Notes: generated from the sequence alone by a model not told the origin. Positions 16,607 through 26,062 are shown, counted from the stretch's first letter. The stretch is DNA of 64,000 nucleotides from Pseudomonas fluorescens (GCF_000802965.1 NZ_JSAK01000015.1:1-64000), one strand, 5' to 3'. Made by a program: numbers and translations.

Positions 16607-17490
16607 AAAAACCGTTTTTAACCCTCGGTCGTGTGGTCCTGACCCTGTTGATCGTGACCTTTGCGGTCGTCGTGGTCTGGCGCATGGTGCTGTATTACAT
16701 GTTCGCACCCTGGACCCGCGACGGGCACATTCGTGCCGACATCGTGCAAATCGCGCCGGACGTGTCCGGGCTGATCCAGCAAGTTGAAGTGCGGGACAAC
16801 CAGTTGGTGACGCGCGGCCAAGTGCTGTTCAGCATCGACCAGGACCGTTTCAAACTGGCCTTGCGCCAGGCGAAAGCAGCGGTCGCCGACCGCGAAGAAA
16901 CCCTCGCCCAGGCCCAGCGCGAAGCCAAGCGCAATAAAGGCCTCGGCAATCTGGTGCCGGGCGAACAGCTGGAAGAAAGTCAGTCCAAGGTCGCTCGCGC
17001 CCAGGTTGCATTGATGGAAGCGCAAGTGGCGGTGGACAGTGCTCAGCTCAACCTCGACCGTTCGGTAATTCGCAGCCCGGTGGACGGCTACGTCAACGAC
17101 CGCGCACCGCGAGCCAAGGAATTCGTCAGTGCCGGCCGGCCAGTGTTGTCCGTCGTCGACAGCAACTCCTTTCACATCGACGGCTACTTCGAAGAAACCA
17201 AACTGGACGGCATTCATGTCGGCCAGAGCGTCGACATCCGCGTAGTCGGCGACCGTGCGCGTTTGCGCGGCCACGTGGAAAGCATCGTCGCCGGTATCGA
17301 AGACCGCGACCGCACCAGCGGCAGCAACCTGTTACCCAACGTCAACCCGGCGTTCAGTTGGGTGCGGCTGGCGCAGCGGATTCCGGTGCGGATCGCTTTT
17401 GATGACGTGCCGGCGGATTTCCGCATGATCGCCGGGCGTACGGCCACGGTATCGATCATCGACGACCAGCAGCGGGAGCCGGCGCAATGA
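16603..17490 (+). CDS. HlyD-family adaptor of the FUSC pump (AaeA-like)
   Basis: The 295-residue protein has an N-terminal membrane anchor (about 10-32) followed by YYMFAPWTRDGHIRADIVQI, the typical AaeA opening, a lipoyl half motif (APDVSGLIQQVEVRDNQLVT), a single short helical hairpin (about 85-150) and the second half (RSPVDGYVNDRAPRAKEFVS). It overlaps both neighbours by 4 bases. It connects the FUSC inner membrane protein with the outer membrane factor encoded next. Confidence 0.9.
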   Translation: MKKPFLTLGRVVLTLLIVTFAVVVVWRMVLYYMFAPWTRDGHIRADIVQIAPDVSGLIQQVEVRDNQLVTRGQVLFSIDQDRFKLALRQAKAAVADREETLAQAQREAKRNKGLGNLVPGEQLEESQSKVARAQVALMEAQVAVDSAQLNLDRSVIRSPVDGYVNDRAPRAKEFVSAGRPVLSVVDSNSFHIDGYFEETKLDGIHVGQSVDIRVVGDRARLRGHVESIVAGIEDRDRTSGSNLLPNVNPAFSWVRLAQRIPVRIAFDDVPADFRMIAGRTATVSIIDDQQREPAQ

Positions 17491-18935
17491 GCAAAGCCTC
17501 AGGTTTAGCCGTCGCCGGATTAGGCCTGTTGCTGTCGGCGTGTCAGGTGGTAGGGCCGGATTATCACTTGCCGGACGAGGCGGCCATCCATCGGGCAGAC
17601 TTGCAAGGCGAGCTGGCGGTAGACGGCAAACCGGTGGTTTCGGCGCCGGTGCCTGCCGATTGGTGGCGTCTGTATCAAGACCCGCGACTCGACCAATTGG
17701 TCCAGCAAGCCATGGCGTCCAACACCGATTTGCGCGTGGCGGCGGCGAGCCTGCTGCGGGCGCGTGCGCAAGTTGATGAGGCCGAGGCGGCGGGCGGCTG
17801 GAGCGGCGGCGTGAAGATGGGCGCCCAGCGTTTGCAGGAATCCGGCGAAGCGTTCCTGCAGCCGGAAAAAGTGCCGGTGGCTAACATCGGTGATATCGGC
17901 ATTTCCGCGTCGTACCAGTTCGACCTGTTCGGCACGCTGCAGCGTGGCATCGAAGCGGCCAAGGCCAATGCCGATGCGACCCAGGCCGCCGCCGATACCG
18001 CCCGCATCACCTTGGTGGCGGATGTGGTTCGGGCTTACACCCAAGTGTGCGCGGCCAACGAAGAACGGGAAATCGCCCAGCATTCCCTCGACCTGCAAGA
18101 ACAGAGCACGACACTGATCCAGCGTTTGCGCGACGCCGGACGTGGCGACGAAACCCAGGTCACCCGCTCGCAAACCCAATTCAAATCCCTGCGCGCCGAC
18201 ATGCCGCGCTATGAAGCGGCGCGTCAGGCTGGATTGTTCCGCTTGTCGATGCTGCTGGCCAAACCGCTGGATCAATTGCCGCCCGGCACCGCGACGTGCG
18301 CCGAGTTGCCGAAAATCGCGCAATTGGTGCCGGTTGGCGATGGTGCCGCGTTACTCAAGCGACGTCCCGACGTGCGGCAAGCCGAGCGTCGATTGGCCGC
18401 CGCGACCGCCGGCATCGGCGTTGCCACGGGCGAGCTGTACCCGAACATCAGCATCGGCGCGACCATCGGCACCGTCGGTATCCTGGATAATCTCGGCGAA
18501 CCGTCGACCAATCGCTGGGGGTTTGGGCCATCGCTGAGCTGGACCGTGCCGTCCAACGGCACCCGCGCACGCATCCGCGAAGCTGAAGCCACGACCCAAG
18601 GCGTGTTGGCGCATTTCGACGGCGTTGTGCTCAACGCCATCCGCGAAACCCAGACCAGCCTGGCTCAGTACTCGGCACTGCTACAACGCCGTGACGCTCT
18701 GGCGGATGCCGAGCAGTCGGCGAAACTGGCGGCGGACCAGACTCACCGATTCTTCCAGGCCGGTCGCGCGTCGTTCCTGGCGGACCTGCAAGCGACTCGC
18801 ACCTACACCGACGTCACGGCGCAACTGGCCAGCGCGAACACGCAAGTTGCCATGGGCCAGATCAATTTGTTCCTCGCGTTGGGCGGTGGCTGGGAAAGCG
18901 GACGAACGCAAGCATCGAACTCCGGCAAACCCTGA
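17487..18935 (+). CDS. Outer membrane efflux lipoprotein (NodT family) of the FUSC pump
   Basis: This 482-residue protein begins with a lipoprotein signal, MSKASGLAVAGLGLLLSAC (lipobox LSAC), and then QVVGPDYHLP. Two outer membrane efflux repeats follow, with the signature KRRPDVRQAERRLAAATAGI. It has normal family length, in contrast with the REP-extended paralogue at 9211. It is the last gene of the MarR-FUSC-DUF1656-HlyD-OMF operon. Confidence 0.9.
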   Translation: MSKASGLAVAGLGLLLSACQVVGPDYHLPDEAAIHRADLQGELAVDGKPVVSAPVPADWWRLYQDPRLDQLVQQAMASNTDLRVAAASLLRARAQVDEAEAAGGWSGGVKMGAQRLQESGEAFLQPEKVPVANIGDIGISASYQFDLFGTLQRGIEAAKANADATQAAADTARITLVADVVRAYTQVCAANEEREIAQHSLDLQEQSTTLIQRLRDAGRGDETQVTRSQTQFKSLRADMPRYEAARQAGLFRLSMLLAKPLDQLPPGTATCAELPKIAQLVPVGDGAALLKRRPDVRQAERRLAAATAGIGVATGELYPNISIGATIGTVGILDNLGEPSTNRWGFGPSLSWTVPSNGTRARIREAEATTQGVLAHFDGVVLNAIRETQTSLAQYSALLQRRDALADAEQSAKLAADQTHRFFQAGRASFLADLQATRTYTDVTAQLASANTQVAMGQINLFLALGGGWESGRTQASNSGKP

Positions 18936-19027
18936 GGCCGTTGCTATGCTTTGAAGTGTTGCAGGGGCGTTCGCGAAAAGTGCCCTTGCTTCGCACAAGG
19001 CTCGCGCAGGTCATGGGGAAACCAATA

Positions 19028-19663
19028 ATGAAAAACCCTTATGCTCTCGGCTTCTGGTGCGCCGTCGTGGCGTTAGTGCTGCTTTCGGCGACCTACTTCT
19101 ACGGCATCATGCTGGCCCACCAGATCGACAAGGCTCTGGTGTTCCTCGACAGCGCCACCGCGCTGATTGCCGTGATGTCTATCGCGGTGGTGGCCTGGGC
19201 GTCCGTCCAGACCCAGCGAATCAAAAAAAGACAACTCGAACAAGGCAAAACCCTGGTGCTGATCTGGGACACCAAGGTCGCGCTGCGTCGTGTCGAAACG
19301 GTGTTCGATCGCTATTTCTGGGGCAGTTACTGGCAGCCGGGGCGCACGTTCCAGGAAGTCATGGGCGAACTCACCGGCACGCCGCTGGAAAAGAGTCTCG
19401 AAACCTTGAAGAAACAATGCCTGGAGCTGGACAAGCAAGTGGCTGACGACGGTCGACACTGGCTCAACAACGCCCGGGAGCTGGCGGACGTCGCCACGGC
19501 CATGGCCCGCGAGCGCTATCAACTGGACTTCTGCGACCCGCGTGGGGAAGTGACGGGCGGGGCGGTGATCAATCGGGATTTTGAAGTGCTGGTGTACACC
19601 TGGACGGCGCGGCTCAAGACCTTTGATCATCAGCTGGATGAGATTGAGGTTCAGTATTCCTGA
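19028..19663 (+). CDS. Membrane-anchored hypothetical protein with a coiled C-terminal domain
   Basis: I do not recognise this family. The start at ATG 19028 follows GGGGAAACC; an ATG at 19013 is possible. The 211-residue protein has two N-terminal membrane helices (about 7-28 and 37-58), then a basic stretch QRIKKRQLEQGK and a cytoplasmic helical domain of about 145 residues with many charged residues. The topology suggests a small inner membrane anchor with a cytoplasmic domain. It stands alone 92 bases after the efflux operon. Confidence 0.65.
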   Translation: MKNPYALGFWCAVVALVLLSATYFYGIMLAHQIDKALVFLDSATALIAVMSIAVVAWASVQTQRIKKRQLEQGKTLVLIWDTKVALRRVETVFDRYFWGSYWQPGRTFQEVMGELTGTPLEKSLETLKKQCLELDKQVADDGRHWLNNARELADVATAMARERYQLDFCDPRGEVTGGAVINRDFEVLVYTWTARLKTFDHQLDEIEVQYS

Positions 19664-19685
19664 ATCTGTGTTGATGACACTGACG

Positions 19686-19752
19686 CCATCGCTGGCAAGC
19701 CAGCTCCTACAGGTTTCACACAATTCCCGTAGGAGCTGGCTTGCCAGCGATA
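19686..19752. repeat. REP inverted pair, GCTGGCAAGCCAGC class
   Basis: CCATCGCTGGCAAGCCAGCT and its complement enclose a 20-base spacer, a compact BIME just after the hypothetical gene. It could fold into a single long hairpin in RNA. Confidence 0.87.
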
Positions 19753-19947
19753 GCAATCGAATCAACACCGCAATGGTCGCGTCTTGCAGCAACGTCCCAT
19801 AAACACTCTTTCACCGTTAATCATTGGGCCGCCCACCGTGCCTGATGCTAATCTGCACCCCACTTTCAGCGCAGTCGTGACCGCAACCCGTCATGGGTTC
19901 AGGGAAGACGACCACACCTTCAACTACGGACATTGATCGGGTCATTC

Positions 19948-21453
19948 ATGAATAAATCAGCAGGCGTGCTCCTGGGAATTGTTGTCGCTATCGGTGCAAT
20001 CAGCGTCGGCGGTGCCTGGTACACCGGCACCAAAATCGAAGGCGTGCTGAACAGCTCCCTGGCTGACGCCAACCAGCAGTTGCAGGCCGCGTTGGTCGGG
20101 CACAAAGGCACCGCGTCGCTGGAACTGGTGTCGCTGGAGCGCCACGTATTTAGCAGCACGGCGCACTATCGTCTGAAGGGCGAAGGTGAAATGTTTGGCG
20201 AGTCGCCGATCGAGTTGCTGTTTGTCGACAACGTCGAACACGGCCCGTTGCCGTTTTCACGCCTGATGTCGCTGAAGTGGTTGCCGGTCATGGCCACCAG
20301 TCACTACGAACTGGAAAAAACGCCGCTCACGGAAAAATGGTTCGCCGCCACCAAGGACGCCTCGCCGCTCAAAGGCGTGGTCAATATCGGCTACGACAAT
20401 TCCACCAACGGCAATCTCGAATTGCTGCCACTGGAAGCGGCCCTGGACGACAAATCCAGCGTGAAATTCTCCGGCCTGAAGGTCGACGTCGCGGCCAGTG
20501 CCCAGGCGCAGAAGGTCAAGGCCGATGGCTACATGGACAGCCTGAAGCTGACCACTGTTTCTGAAGATCAGGCGCCGGTGCAGGTCGAATTCAGCGGCCT
20601 CACGCTGGCCAGCAATCTGAGCAAAAGCACCTACGGCTTTTACACCGGTGAAAACACGGTCGAGCTGAAGAACAGCAAAACCACCTTCGGCCCGAAACAG
20701 TCAGTGCTGGGCTTGAAGAGTTTCGAGATGAAAAACCACACCGAGGAATCGGGCACCAGCGCTTCCGGGCGTGCCGATTACAAAATTGGCGAAGTGTCCT
20801 TGAACGGCAAGCCTGTCGGCTCGGCACAAATGGCCATGAGCCTGAAGAACCTCGACATTCCTTCGACGATGGCGCTGATGCAGATTTACCAGACCAAGTT
20901 GCAGCCTTACGAACAGGCCGCCGCCGAAGCTGCCGAAGCGAACCTGCCAGTACCAGAGCTGAACCTGACCGAAGCGGAAGAAGCGCAGCTAAAAACCAAT
21001 CTGGAGCAACTGCTCGCCGCCGGCCCGCAAGTGGCTCTGGAGAACCTGTCGTTCACCACCACCCATGGCGAAAGCCGCGCCAACCTGGTGCTGAACCTGA
21101 CCAAGCCACAAACGATCGACTTGCCCGCAGACCAATTGGTGCGACAACTGATCGCTTTGCTGGACATCAATCTGCAAGTATCCAAGCCAATGCTGGTTGA
21201 CGTGTTCACCGTGCAGTCGCAAATCGACGGTCAGACCGACGCCAAACTGATCGCCGATCAAGCCACCGCCACCGCCGACATGTTCGGCAGCATGGCCGTC
21301 GGTACGCAGCTGGCGAAACTGGACGGTAATAACATCGTCAGCAAACTGCATTACGCCAACAACCAGGTGGAATTCAACGGGCAGAAGATGACCGTCGAAG
21401 AGTTCGTCGGGTTCGTGATGAGCAAGTTTGGCGGGGTTGGCGAGGTTCAGTAA
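19948..21453 (+). CDS. YdgA family protein (DUF945)
   Basis: The 501-residue protein has an N-terminal hydrophobic anchor (NKSAGVLLGIVVAIGAISVG) and a long Sec-exported domain. The order anchor, AWYTGTKIEGVLNSSLADAN, and the central LKSFEMKNHT and AEEAQLKTNLEQLLAAGP segments match the YdgA/DUF945 family of periplasmic proteins of unknown function. The ATG at 19948 is preferred to an upstream TTG that adds five residues. It is monocistronic, with no visible regulator. Confidence 0.85.
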   Translation: MNKSAGVLLGIVVAIGAISVGGAWYTGTKIEGVLNSSLADANQQLQAALVGHKGTASLELVSLERHVFSSTAHYRLKGEGEMFGESPIELLFVDNVEHGPLPFSRLMSLKWLPVMATSHYELEKTPLTEKWFAATKDASPLKGVVNIGYDNSTNGNLELLPLEAALDDKSSVKFSGLKVDVAASAQAQKVKADGYMDSLKLTTVSEDQAPVQVEFSGLTLASNLSKSTYGFYTGENTVELKNSKTTFGPKQSVLGLKSFEMKNHTEESGTSASGRADYKIGEVSLNGKPVGSAQMAMSLKNLDIPSTMALMQIYQTKLQPYEQAAAEAAEANLPVPELNLTEAEEAQLKTNLEQLLAAGPQVALENLSFTTTHGESRANLVLNLTKPQTIDLPADQLVRQLIALLDINLQVSKPMLVDVFTVQSQIDGQTDAKLIADQATATADMFGSMAVGTQLAKLDGNNIVSKLHYANNQVEFNGQKMTVEEFVGFVMSKFGGVGEVQ

Positions 21454-21469
21454 GCGCGCTGCAATTCCC

Positions 21470-21546
21470 CTGTAGTAGCTGCCGCAGGCTGCGATCTTTT
21501 GATCTTGAAAAATCAAAAGCTTGCAGCCTGTGGCAGCTCCTACATG
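21470..21546. repeat. REP inverted pair, diverged GATCAAAAGATCGCAGCC class
   Basis: The two arms (GTAGTAGCTGCCGCAGGCTG and its partner) have several mismatches, including GTAGTAG for GTAGGAG and GCTTGCAGCC for GATCGCAGCC. This makes it an older copy than those at 57536 or 6398. It follows the YdgA gene by 17 bases. Confidence 0.8.
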
Positions 21547-21649
21547 TTTGTGAAACCGAATTGTTCATCCAAATCCCACTGCCACCGCGCAAACGGTCCG
21601 GCTATAGTTTGCACGCCGACGACGGCCCCACCCGCACAAGGTATCCGGC

Positions 21650-22213
21650 ATGACCCGATTGACCTCTCTCAACCCTTGGCTCGCGGCCGTAGCCGTCGCC
21701 CTTTGCGTGCAATTTCCGGCGCAGGCGGCCCAGGAGCGTTTCACCCTCAATATCCCGGGTGTATCGGATGACCGACTGTTCACCTCCGCCGCCGCCAGCG
21801 ATGCCGCCGGTTGCGGCGGGCACAATGTCTCACCGGCGCTGAACTGGAACGCCGGCCCTGCGGGCACGCTCAGCTACGCCATCGTCATGCACGACCCGGA
21901 CGGCCAGAAAGGTCAGGGTGTCGATCATTGGGTGCATTACGGCATCAAGGCCGCCACTCACCAGATTGCGGCCGGTGTCGGCGCCAAATCCGCGCTGGAA
22001 GGCATGGGTGGTACGAACAGCAAAGGCACCACAGGTTACGTCGGCCCGTGCCCGCCAGTGGGCGACAGTGCGCACCATTACATCATTCAGATCTACGCCC
22101 TGGACCTGGCGCCGGATGCCTTGCCTGCCGGCCTGACCCGCGCGCAGTTACTGGAGAAAATCAAAGGCCATGTGTTGAAAAACAGCAGTGTGGTGCGGCG
22201 ATATCACCGCTGA
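21650..22213 (+). CDS. YbhB/YbcL family Raf-kinase-inhibitor-like protein, exported
   Basis: This 187-residue protein has a Sec signal peptide (about residues 1-27, ending AAQA) and a PEBP fold: NVSPALNWNAGPAGTLSYAI, then HDPDGQKGQGVDHWVHYGI and YVGPCPPVGDSAHHYIIQIYAL contain the anion-binding pocket residues (the DPD and the GPxPP-HxY segments). Bacterial members bind small anions or act as periplasmic inhibitors; the ligand is unknown. The gene is free-standing. Confidence 0.88.
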   Translation: MTRLTSLNPWLAAVAVALCVQFPAQAAQERFTLNIPGVSDDRLFTSAAASDAAGCGGHNVSPALNWNAGPAGTLSYAIVMHDPDGQKGQGVDHWVHYGIKAATHQIAAGVGAKSALEGMGGTNSKGTTGYVGPCPPVGDSAHHYIIQIYALDLAPDALPAGLTRAQLLEKIKGHVLKNSSVVRRYHR

Positions 22214-22248
22214 AGGTTTTTCAGAACGTTTGAGCCGAATTCGGCGAT

Positions 22249-22515
22249 TTGGCATTCAAGCCCGAAAACGCGCACTATCGGGCCATAGCCGATGCGTTGG
22301 AGGATGCCGTGGCAAAAAAAATCGACCGCATCGCCCAAATGCTCAACTGCCCGCAAAAGGGTGAGGAACTGCGACGAGCGATTACTGAGAGTCGAAAGGA
22401 TTTTCTGCTGAATCAGCCGGAAGAAGCGGCTGTCGAAGACGACGACCTTGAAGAGGAGCTCTTTGAGGATGACGAGGATGATGAATACGACGAGTTTGAC
22501 TGGACGACCGAGTGA
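22249..22515 (+). CDS. Small acidic protein of unknown function
   Basis: An 88-residue frame from a TTG start (22249) ends in a very acidic tail (residues about 60-85 are mostly Asp/Glu). A basic first half ([23 protein letters not shown]) may be helical. A rho-independent terminator directly follows the stop, which supports a real transcript. The start is uncertain: GTG at 22309 would shorten it by 20 residues. I do not recognise a family. Confidence 0.6.
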   Translation: MAFKPENAHYRAIADALEDAVAKKIDRIAQMLNCPQKGEELRRAITESRKDFLLNQPEEAAVEDDDLEEELFEDDEDDEYDEFDWTTE

Positions 22516-22539
22516 AAAAACCGCTTAGGCGGTTTTTTT
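22515..22539 (+). terminator. Rho-independent terminator of the small acidic gene
   Basis: AAAAAACCGC-TTA-GGCGGTTTTTTT: a CCGC/GCGG stem with A- and T-runs directly at the stop codon. Confidence 0.85.
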
Positions 22540-22546
22540 GTGCCCA

Positions 22547-22584
22547 ACAAAAAAGCCCCAGACCCAAAGGGCCTGAGGCTTTCT
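22547..22584 (-). terminator. Terminator of tRNA-Arg
   Basis: On the minus strand the stem AAGCCTCAGGCCC / GGGTCTGGGGCTT is followed by TTTTTG, 13 bases past the tRNA 3' end. Confidence 0.8.
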
Positions 22585-22596
22585 CGTTTCTATACA

Positions 22597-22673
22597 TGGT
22601 GCACCAGGCGGGATTCGAACCCACGACCCCTGCCTTCGGAGGGCAGTACTCTATCCAGCTGAGCTACTGGTGC
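22597..22673 (-). tRNA. tRNA-Arg (CCG anticodon)
   Basis: The minus strand folds as a complete 77-base tRNA with encoded CCA. The acceptor stem GCACCAG pairs with CTGGTGC, followed by discriminator A. The anticodon arm CTGCC-CTCCGAA-GGCAG gives anticodon CCG (reads CGG). The T arm contains GGTTCGAATCC. A dedicated terminator follows. No integrase or partial tRNA copy lies nearby, so it is not an occupied attachment site here. Confidence 0.95.
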
Positions 22674-22795
22674 AGCGGGCGCCATGATACTCATATGCAC
22701 TGCGGGCGTCCATGCTGCTGAATCGCCTCGGTTTTTCCAAAGCGTAACTTGCGTTTGATACGTTGATCAGAAAAATGCAGCAAAAAAGACGTTTT

Positions 22796-22866
22796 CGTTC
22801 TTTTTTTCGAACGCCCTATTGTCCTTTACCCCCTTTGATCCTAGGATTCGTTTGAGATTTCAAACG
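22796..22866. promoter_or_regulatory. Two dyads in the long gap upstream of gabD
   Basis: The 347-base gap between tRNA-Arg and gabD has no coding frame. It holds two inverted repeats: CGTTC-(8)-GAACG at 22796-22813, with seven Ts in the loop, and the perfect CGTTTGA-GATT-TCAAACG at 22849-22866. The second, 155 bases ahead of the gabD start, could be a regulator site. I see no convincing -24/-12 or -35/-10 pair. Confidence 0.35.
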
Positions 22867-23020
22867 CTCTTGTCTGGGTGCTGAACCGCACGAGTTCATT
22901 CCGTGCGCTATTTATGTGCTTCAGCCCGGTGAATGATTTCCCTGACGGCAGCCTACCGAGGCGCCTTTCTACAATCATAATTTGCTCCGCGCGTGCGCGG
23001 TGCTGTTAAGGAAAGCCGAC

Positions 23021-24463
23021 ATGCAGCTTAAAGACACCCAGTTGTTCCGCCAACAAGCCTTCATCGATGGCGCTTGGGTAGATGCGGACAATGGTCAGAC
23101 GATCAAGGTCAACAACCCGGCAACGGGCGAAATTCTGGGCACCGTGCCGAAAATGGGCGCTGCCGAAACCCGTCGTGCCATCGAAGCTGCTGACAAAGCG
23201 CTGCCAGCCTGGCGTGCACTCACCGCCAAAGATCGTGCGAACAAGCTGCGTCGTTGGTTCGAGCTGATCATCGAAAACCAGGACGATCTGGCTCGCCTGA
23301 TGACCATGGAACAAGGCAAGCCATTGGCCGAGGCCAAGGGCGAAATCGTTTACGCCGCTTCGTTCATCGAGTGGTTCGCTGAAGAAGCCAAGCGCATTTA
23401 CGGTGATGTGATTCCGGGCCACCAGCCAGACAAGCGCCTGATCGTGATCAAGCAGCCAATCGGCGTGACCGCTGCCATCACCCCGTGGAACTTCCCGGCC
23501 GCGATGATCACCCGTAAAGCCGGCCCGGCCCTGGCCGCCGGTTGCACCATGGTGCTCAAGCCTGCTTCGCAAACCCCATACTCCGCGTTCGCCCTGGCTG
23601 AACTGGCCCAGCGCGCCGGCATTCCGGCTGGCGTGTTCAGCGTTGTTTCCGGCAGCGCCGGCGACATCGGCAGCGAGCTGACCAGCAACCCGATCGTGCG
23701 CAAACTGTCCTTCACCGGTTCGACTGAAATCGGTCGTCAACTGATGTCGGAATGCGCCAAGGACATCAAGAAAGTGTCCCTGGAACTGGGCGGCAACGCG
23801 CCGTTCATCGTGTTCGACGACGCGGACCTGGATAAGGCCGTCGAAGGCGCGATCATTTCCAAATACCGCAACAACGGCCAGACCTGCGTCTGCGCCAACC
23901 GCCTGTACATTCAGGATTCGGTCTACGACGCGTTCGCCGAGAAGCTGAAAGTGGCCGTGGCCAAGCTGAAGATCGGCAACGGTCTGGAAGACGGCACCAC
24001 CACTGGCCCGCTGATCGACGAAAAAGCCGTGGCCAAGGTGCAAGAGCACATCGCTGACGCCGTTTCCAAAGGCGCCACCGTGCTGTCCGGCGGCAAGTCC
24101 ATCGAAGGCAACTTCTTCGAGCCGACCATCCTGACCAACGTGCCTAACAACGCTGCCGTGGCCAAGGAAGAAACCTTCGGTCCATTGGCGCCGCTGTTCC
24201 GCTTCAAAGACGAAGCCGATGTGATCGCGATGTCCAACGACACCGAGTTCGGTCTGGCCTCGTACTTCTACGCTCGCGATCTGGGCCGTGTGTTCCGTGT
24301 GGCTGAAGCCCTGGAATACGGTATGGTCGGCGTCAACACCGGGCTGATCTCCAACGAAGTCGCGCCGTTCGGCGGCATCAAGGCCTCGGGCCTGGGCCGT
24401 GAAGGCTCCAAGTACGGCATCGAAGATTACCTGGAAATCAAATACCTCTGCCTGGGCATCTAA
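23021..24463 (+). CDS. gabD: NADP-dependent succinate-semialdehyde dehydrogenase
   Basis: The 480-residue enzyme oxidises succinate semialdehyde to succinate, the last step of GABA degradation. The catalytic general base is E255 (LELGGNAPF) and the nucleophile C289 (GQTCVCANR). The NADP fold is marked by TPWNFPAAM and FTGSTEIGR. The GabD-type N-terminus (QLKDTQLFRQQAFIDGAWVD) and length fit E. coli/Pseudomonas GabD rather than other aldehyde dehydrogenases. The start follows AAGGAAAGCCGAC. It precedes gabT by 184 bases with a hairpin between, so the two may be partly uncoupled. Confidence 0.96.
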   Translation: MQLKDTQLFRQQAFIDGAWVDADNGQTIKVNNPATGEILGTVPKMGAAETRRAIEAADKALPAWRALTAKDRANKLRRWFELIIENQDDLARLMTMEQGKPLAEAKGEIVYAASFIEWFAEEAKRIYGDVIPGHQPDKRLIVIKQPIGVTAAITPWNFPAAMITRKAGPALAAGCTMVLKPASQTPYSAFALAELAQRAGIPAGVFSVVSGSAGDIGSELTSNPIVRKLSFTGSTEIGRQLMSECAKDIKKVSLELGGNAPFIVFDDADLDKAVEGAIISKYRNNGQTCVCANRLYIQDSVYDAFAEKLKVAVAKLKIGNGLEDGTTTGPLIDEKAVAKVQEHIADAVSKGATVLSGGKSIEGNFFEPTILTNVPNNAAVAKEETFGPLAPLFRFKDEADVIAMSNDTEFGLASYFYARDLGRVFRVAEALEYGMVGVNTGLISNEVAPFGGIKASGLGREGSKYGIEDYLEIKYLCLGI

Positions 24464-24483
24464 GCTCACAGGGCATTGCTTCA

Positions 24484-24519
24484 AACGCAAAGGGCACGAG
24501 AGCGCTGTCCCTTTGCGTT
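24484..24519. terminator. Hairpin between gabD and gabT
   Basis: AACGCAAAGGG and CCCTTTGCGTT form a perfect 11-base stem around a 14-base loop, 20 bases after the gabD stop. There is no long T-run behind it, so it may be an RNA-stability or attenuation element rather than a full terminator. Confidence 0.5.
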
Positions 24520-24647
24520 GTTTCAAACCGGAATTTTCTCTGTGGCCGGGAACGCTGCGGCAGTCGATCATCGCATGCTGCCGTCGTTACTTCCCCGCCG
24601 CTTAATCCTTGAACCACGCCGACCGATGAGCGGCGAATGAGGACTTT

Positions 24648-25925
24648 ATGAGCAAGACTAACGCTGATTTGATGGCCCGCCGTACCAATGCAGTTCCACG
24701 TGGTGTTGGCCAGATTCACCCGATCTTCGCCGAGTCCGCGAAAAACGCGACCGTGACCGACGTTGAAGGTCGTGAGTTCATCGACTTCGCCGGCGGCATC
24801 GCTGTGCTGAACACCGGCCACGTGCACCCGAAAATCATCGCCGCCGTGACCGAGCAGCTGAACAAGCTGACCCACACTTGCTTCCAGGTTCTGGCTTACG
24901 AACCGTATGTAGAAGTGTGCGAAAAAATCAACGCCAAGGTCCCAGGTGATTTCGCCAAGAAAACCCTGCTGGTGACCACCGGTTCCGAAGCCGTAGAAAA
25001 CGCCGTGAAAATCGCCCGTGCCGCCACTGGCCGTGCCGGCGTGATCGCCTTCACCGGCGCTTACCACGGTCGCACCATGATGACCCTGGGCCTGACCGGT
25101 AAAGTCGTGCCTTACTCGGCCGGCATGGGCCTGATGCCTGGCGGCGTGTTCCGCGCGCTGTACCCGAACGAACTGCACGGTGTGAGCATCGACGATTCGA
25201 TCGCCAGCATTGAGCGCATTTTCAAGAACGACGCCGAGCCGCGTGACATCGCTGCCATCATCATCGAGCCGGTTCAGGGCGAAGGTGGGTTCTACGTCGC
25301 TCCGAAAGAATTCATGAAGCGTCTGCGTGCCCTGTGCGACCAGCACGGCATCCTGCTGATCGCTGACGAAGTACAGACCGGCGCTGGCCGTACCGGTACC
25401 TTCTTCGCGATGGAACAGATGGGCGTTGCTGCCGACCTGACCACCTTCGCCAAATCCATCGCTGGCGGCTTCCCGCTGGCCGGTGTGTGCGGCAAGGCCG
25501 AATACATGGACGCCATCGCTCCAGGCGGCCTGGGCGGCACTTACGCCGGTAGCCCGATCGCTTGCGCCGCGGCCCTGGCCGTAATGGAAGTGTTCGAAGA
25601 AGAGCACCTGCTGGACCGCTGCAAGGCAGTCGGCGAGCGTCTGGTGACCGGTCTGAAAGCCATCCAGGCCAAGTACCCGGTAATCGGTGAAGTGCGTGCC
25701 TTGGGCGCGATGATCGCGGTCGAGCTGTTCGAAGACGGCGACAGCCACAAGCCGAACGCTGCAGCCGTGGCGTCCGTTGTGGCCAAGGCTCGCGACAAGG
25801 GTCTGATCCTGCTGTCCTGCGGCACCTACGGCAACGTTCTGCGCGTCCTGGTACCGCTGACCTCGCCGGACGAGCAACTGGACAAAGGTCTGGCGATCAT
25901 CGAAGAGTGCTTCTCCGAGCTCTGA
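24648..25925 (+). CDS. gabT: 4-aminobutyrate--2-oxoglutarate transaminase
   Basis: This 425-residue class-III PLP aminotransferase converts GABA and 2-oxoglutarate to succinate semialdehyde and glutamate, feeding GabD. The PLP lysine is K269 in TTFAKSIAGGFPLAGV. The cofactor-binding TTGSEAVENAVKIARA and the Asp of LLIADEVQTGAGRTG are intact. The strong ATG follows GAGGACTTT. A terminator lies 24 bases after the stop. Gene order gabD-gabT is the usual one in Pseudomonas. Confidence 0.96.
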   Translation: MSKTNADLMARRTNAVPRGVGQIHPIFAESAKNATVTDVEGREFIDFAGGIAVLNTGHVHPKIIAAVTEQLNKLTHTCFQVLAYEPYVEVCEKINAKVPGDFAKKTLLVTTGSEAVENAVKIARAATGRAGVIAFTGAYHGRTMMTLGLTGKVVPYSAGMGLMPGGVFRALYPNELHGVSIDDSIASIERIFKNDAEPRDIAAIIIEPVQGEGGFYVAPKEFMKRLRALCDQHGILLIADEVQTGAGRTGTFFAMEQMGVAADLTTFAKSIAGGFPLAGVCGKAEYMDAIAPGGLGGTYAGSPIACAAALAVMEVFEEEHLLDRCKAVGERLVTGLKAIQAKYPVIGEVRALGAMIAVELFEDGDSHKPNAAAVASVVAKARDKGLILLSCGTYGNVLRVLVPLTSPDEQLDKGLAIIEECFSEL

Positions 25926-25948
25926 TCACCGAGTGTGACCTGATCGAC

Positions 25949-25974
25949 AAAAAACCCGCTGCGGCGGGTTTTTT
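25949..25974 (+). terminator. Rho-independent terminator of gabT
   Basis: AAAAAACCCGC-TGC-GGCGGGTTTTTT closes the gab operon 24 bases beyond the gabT stop. Confidence 0.9.
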
Positions 25975-26062
25975 CATGCCCCGCGAAACACATCCGGCGC
26001 AATTGCGCTGTATCGAAGGGCCAGCATTCGCTAAGGTTCAGGCATTGCCAGGGAGAGCTGTA

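Noticed and set aside
22597..22673. tRNA-Arg as an integration site of a genomic island
   Set aside because: No integrase, no repeated tRNA 3' end and no composition shift are seen on either side.
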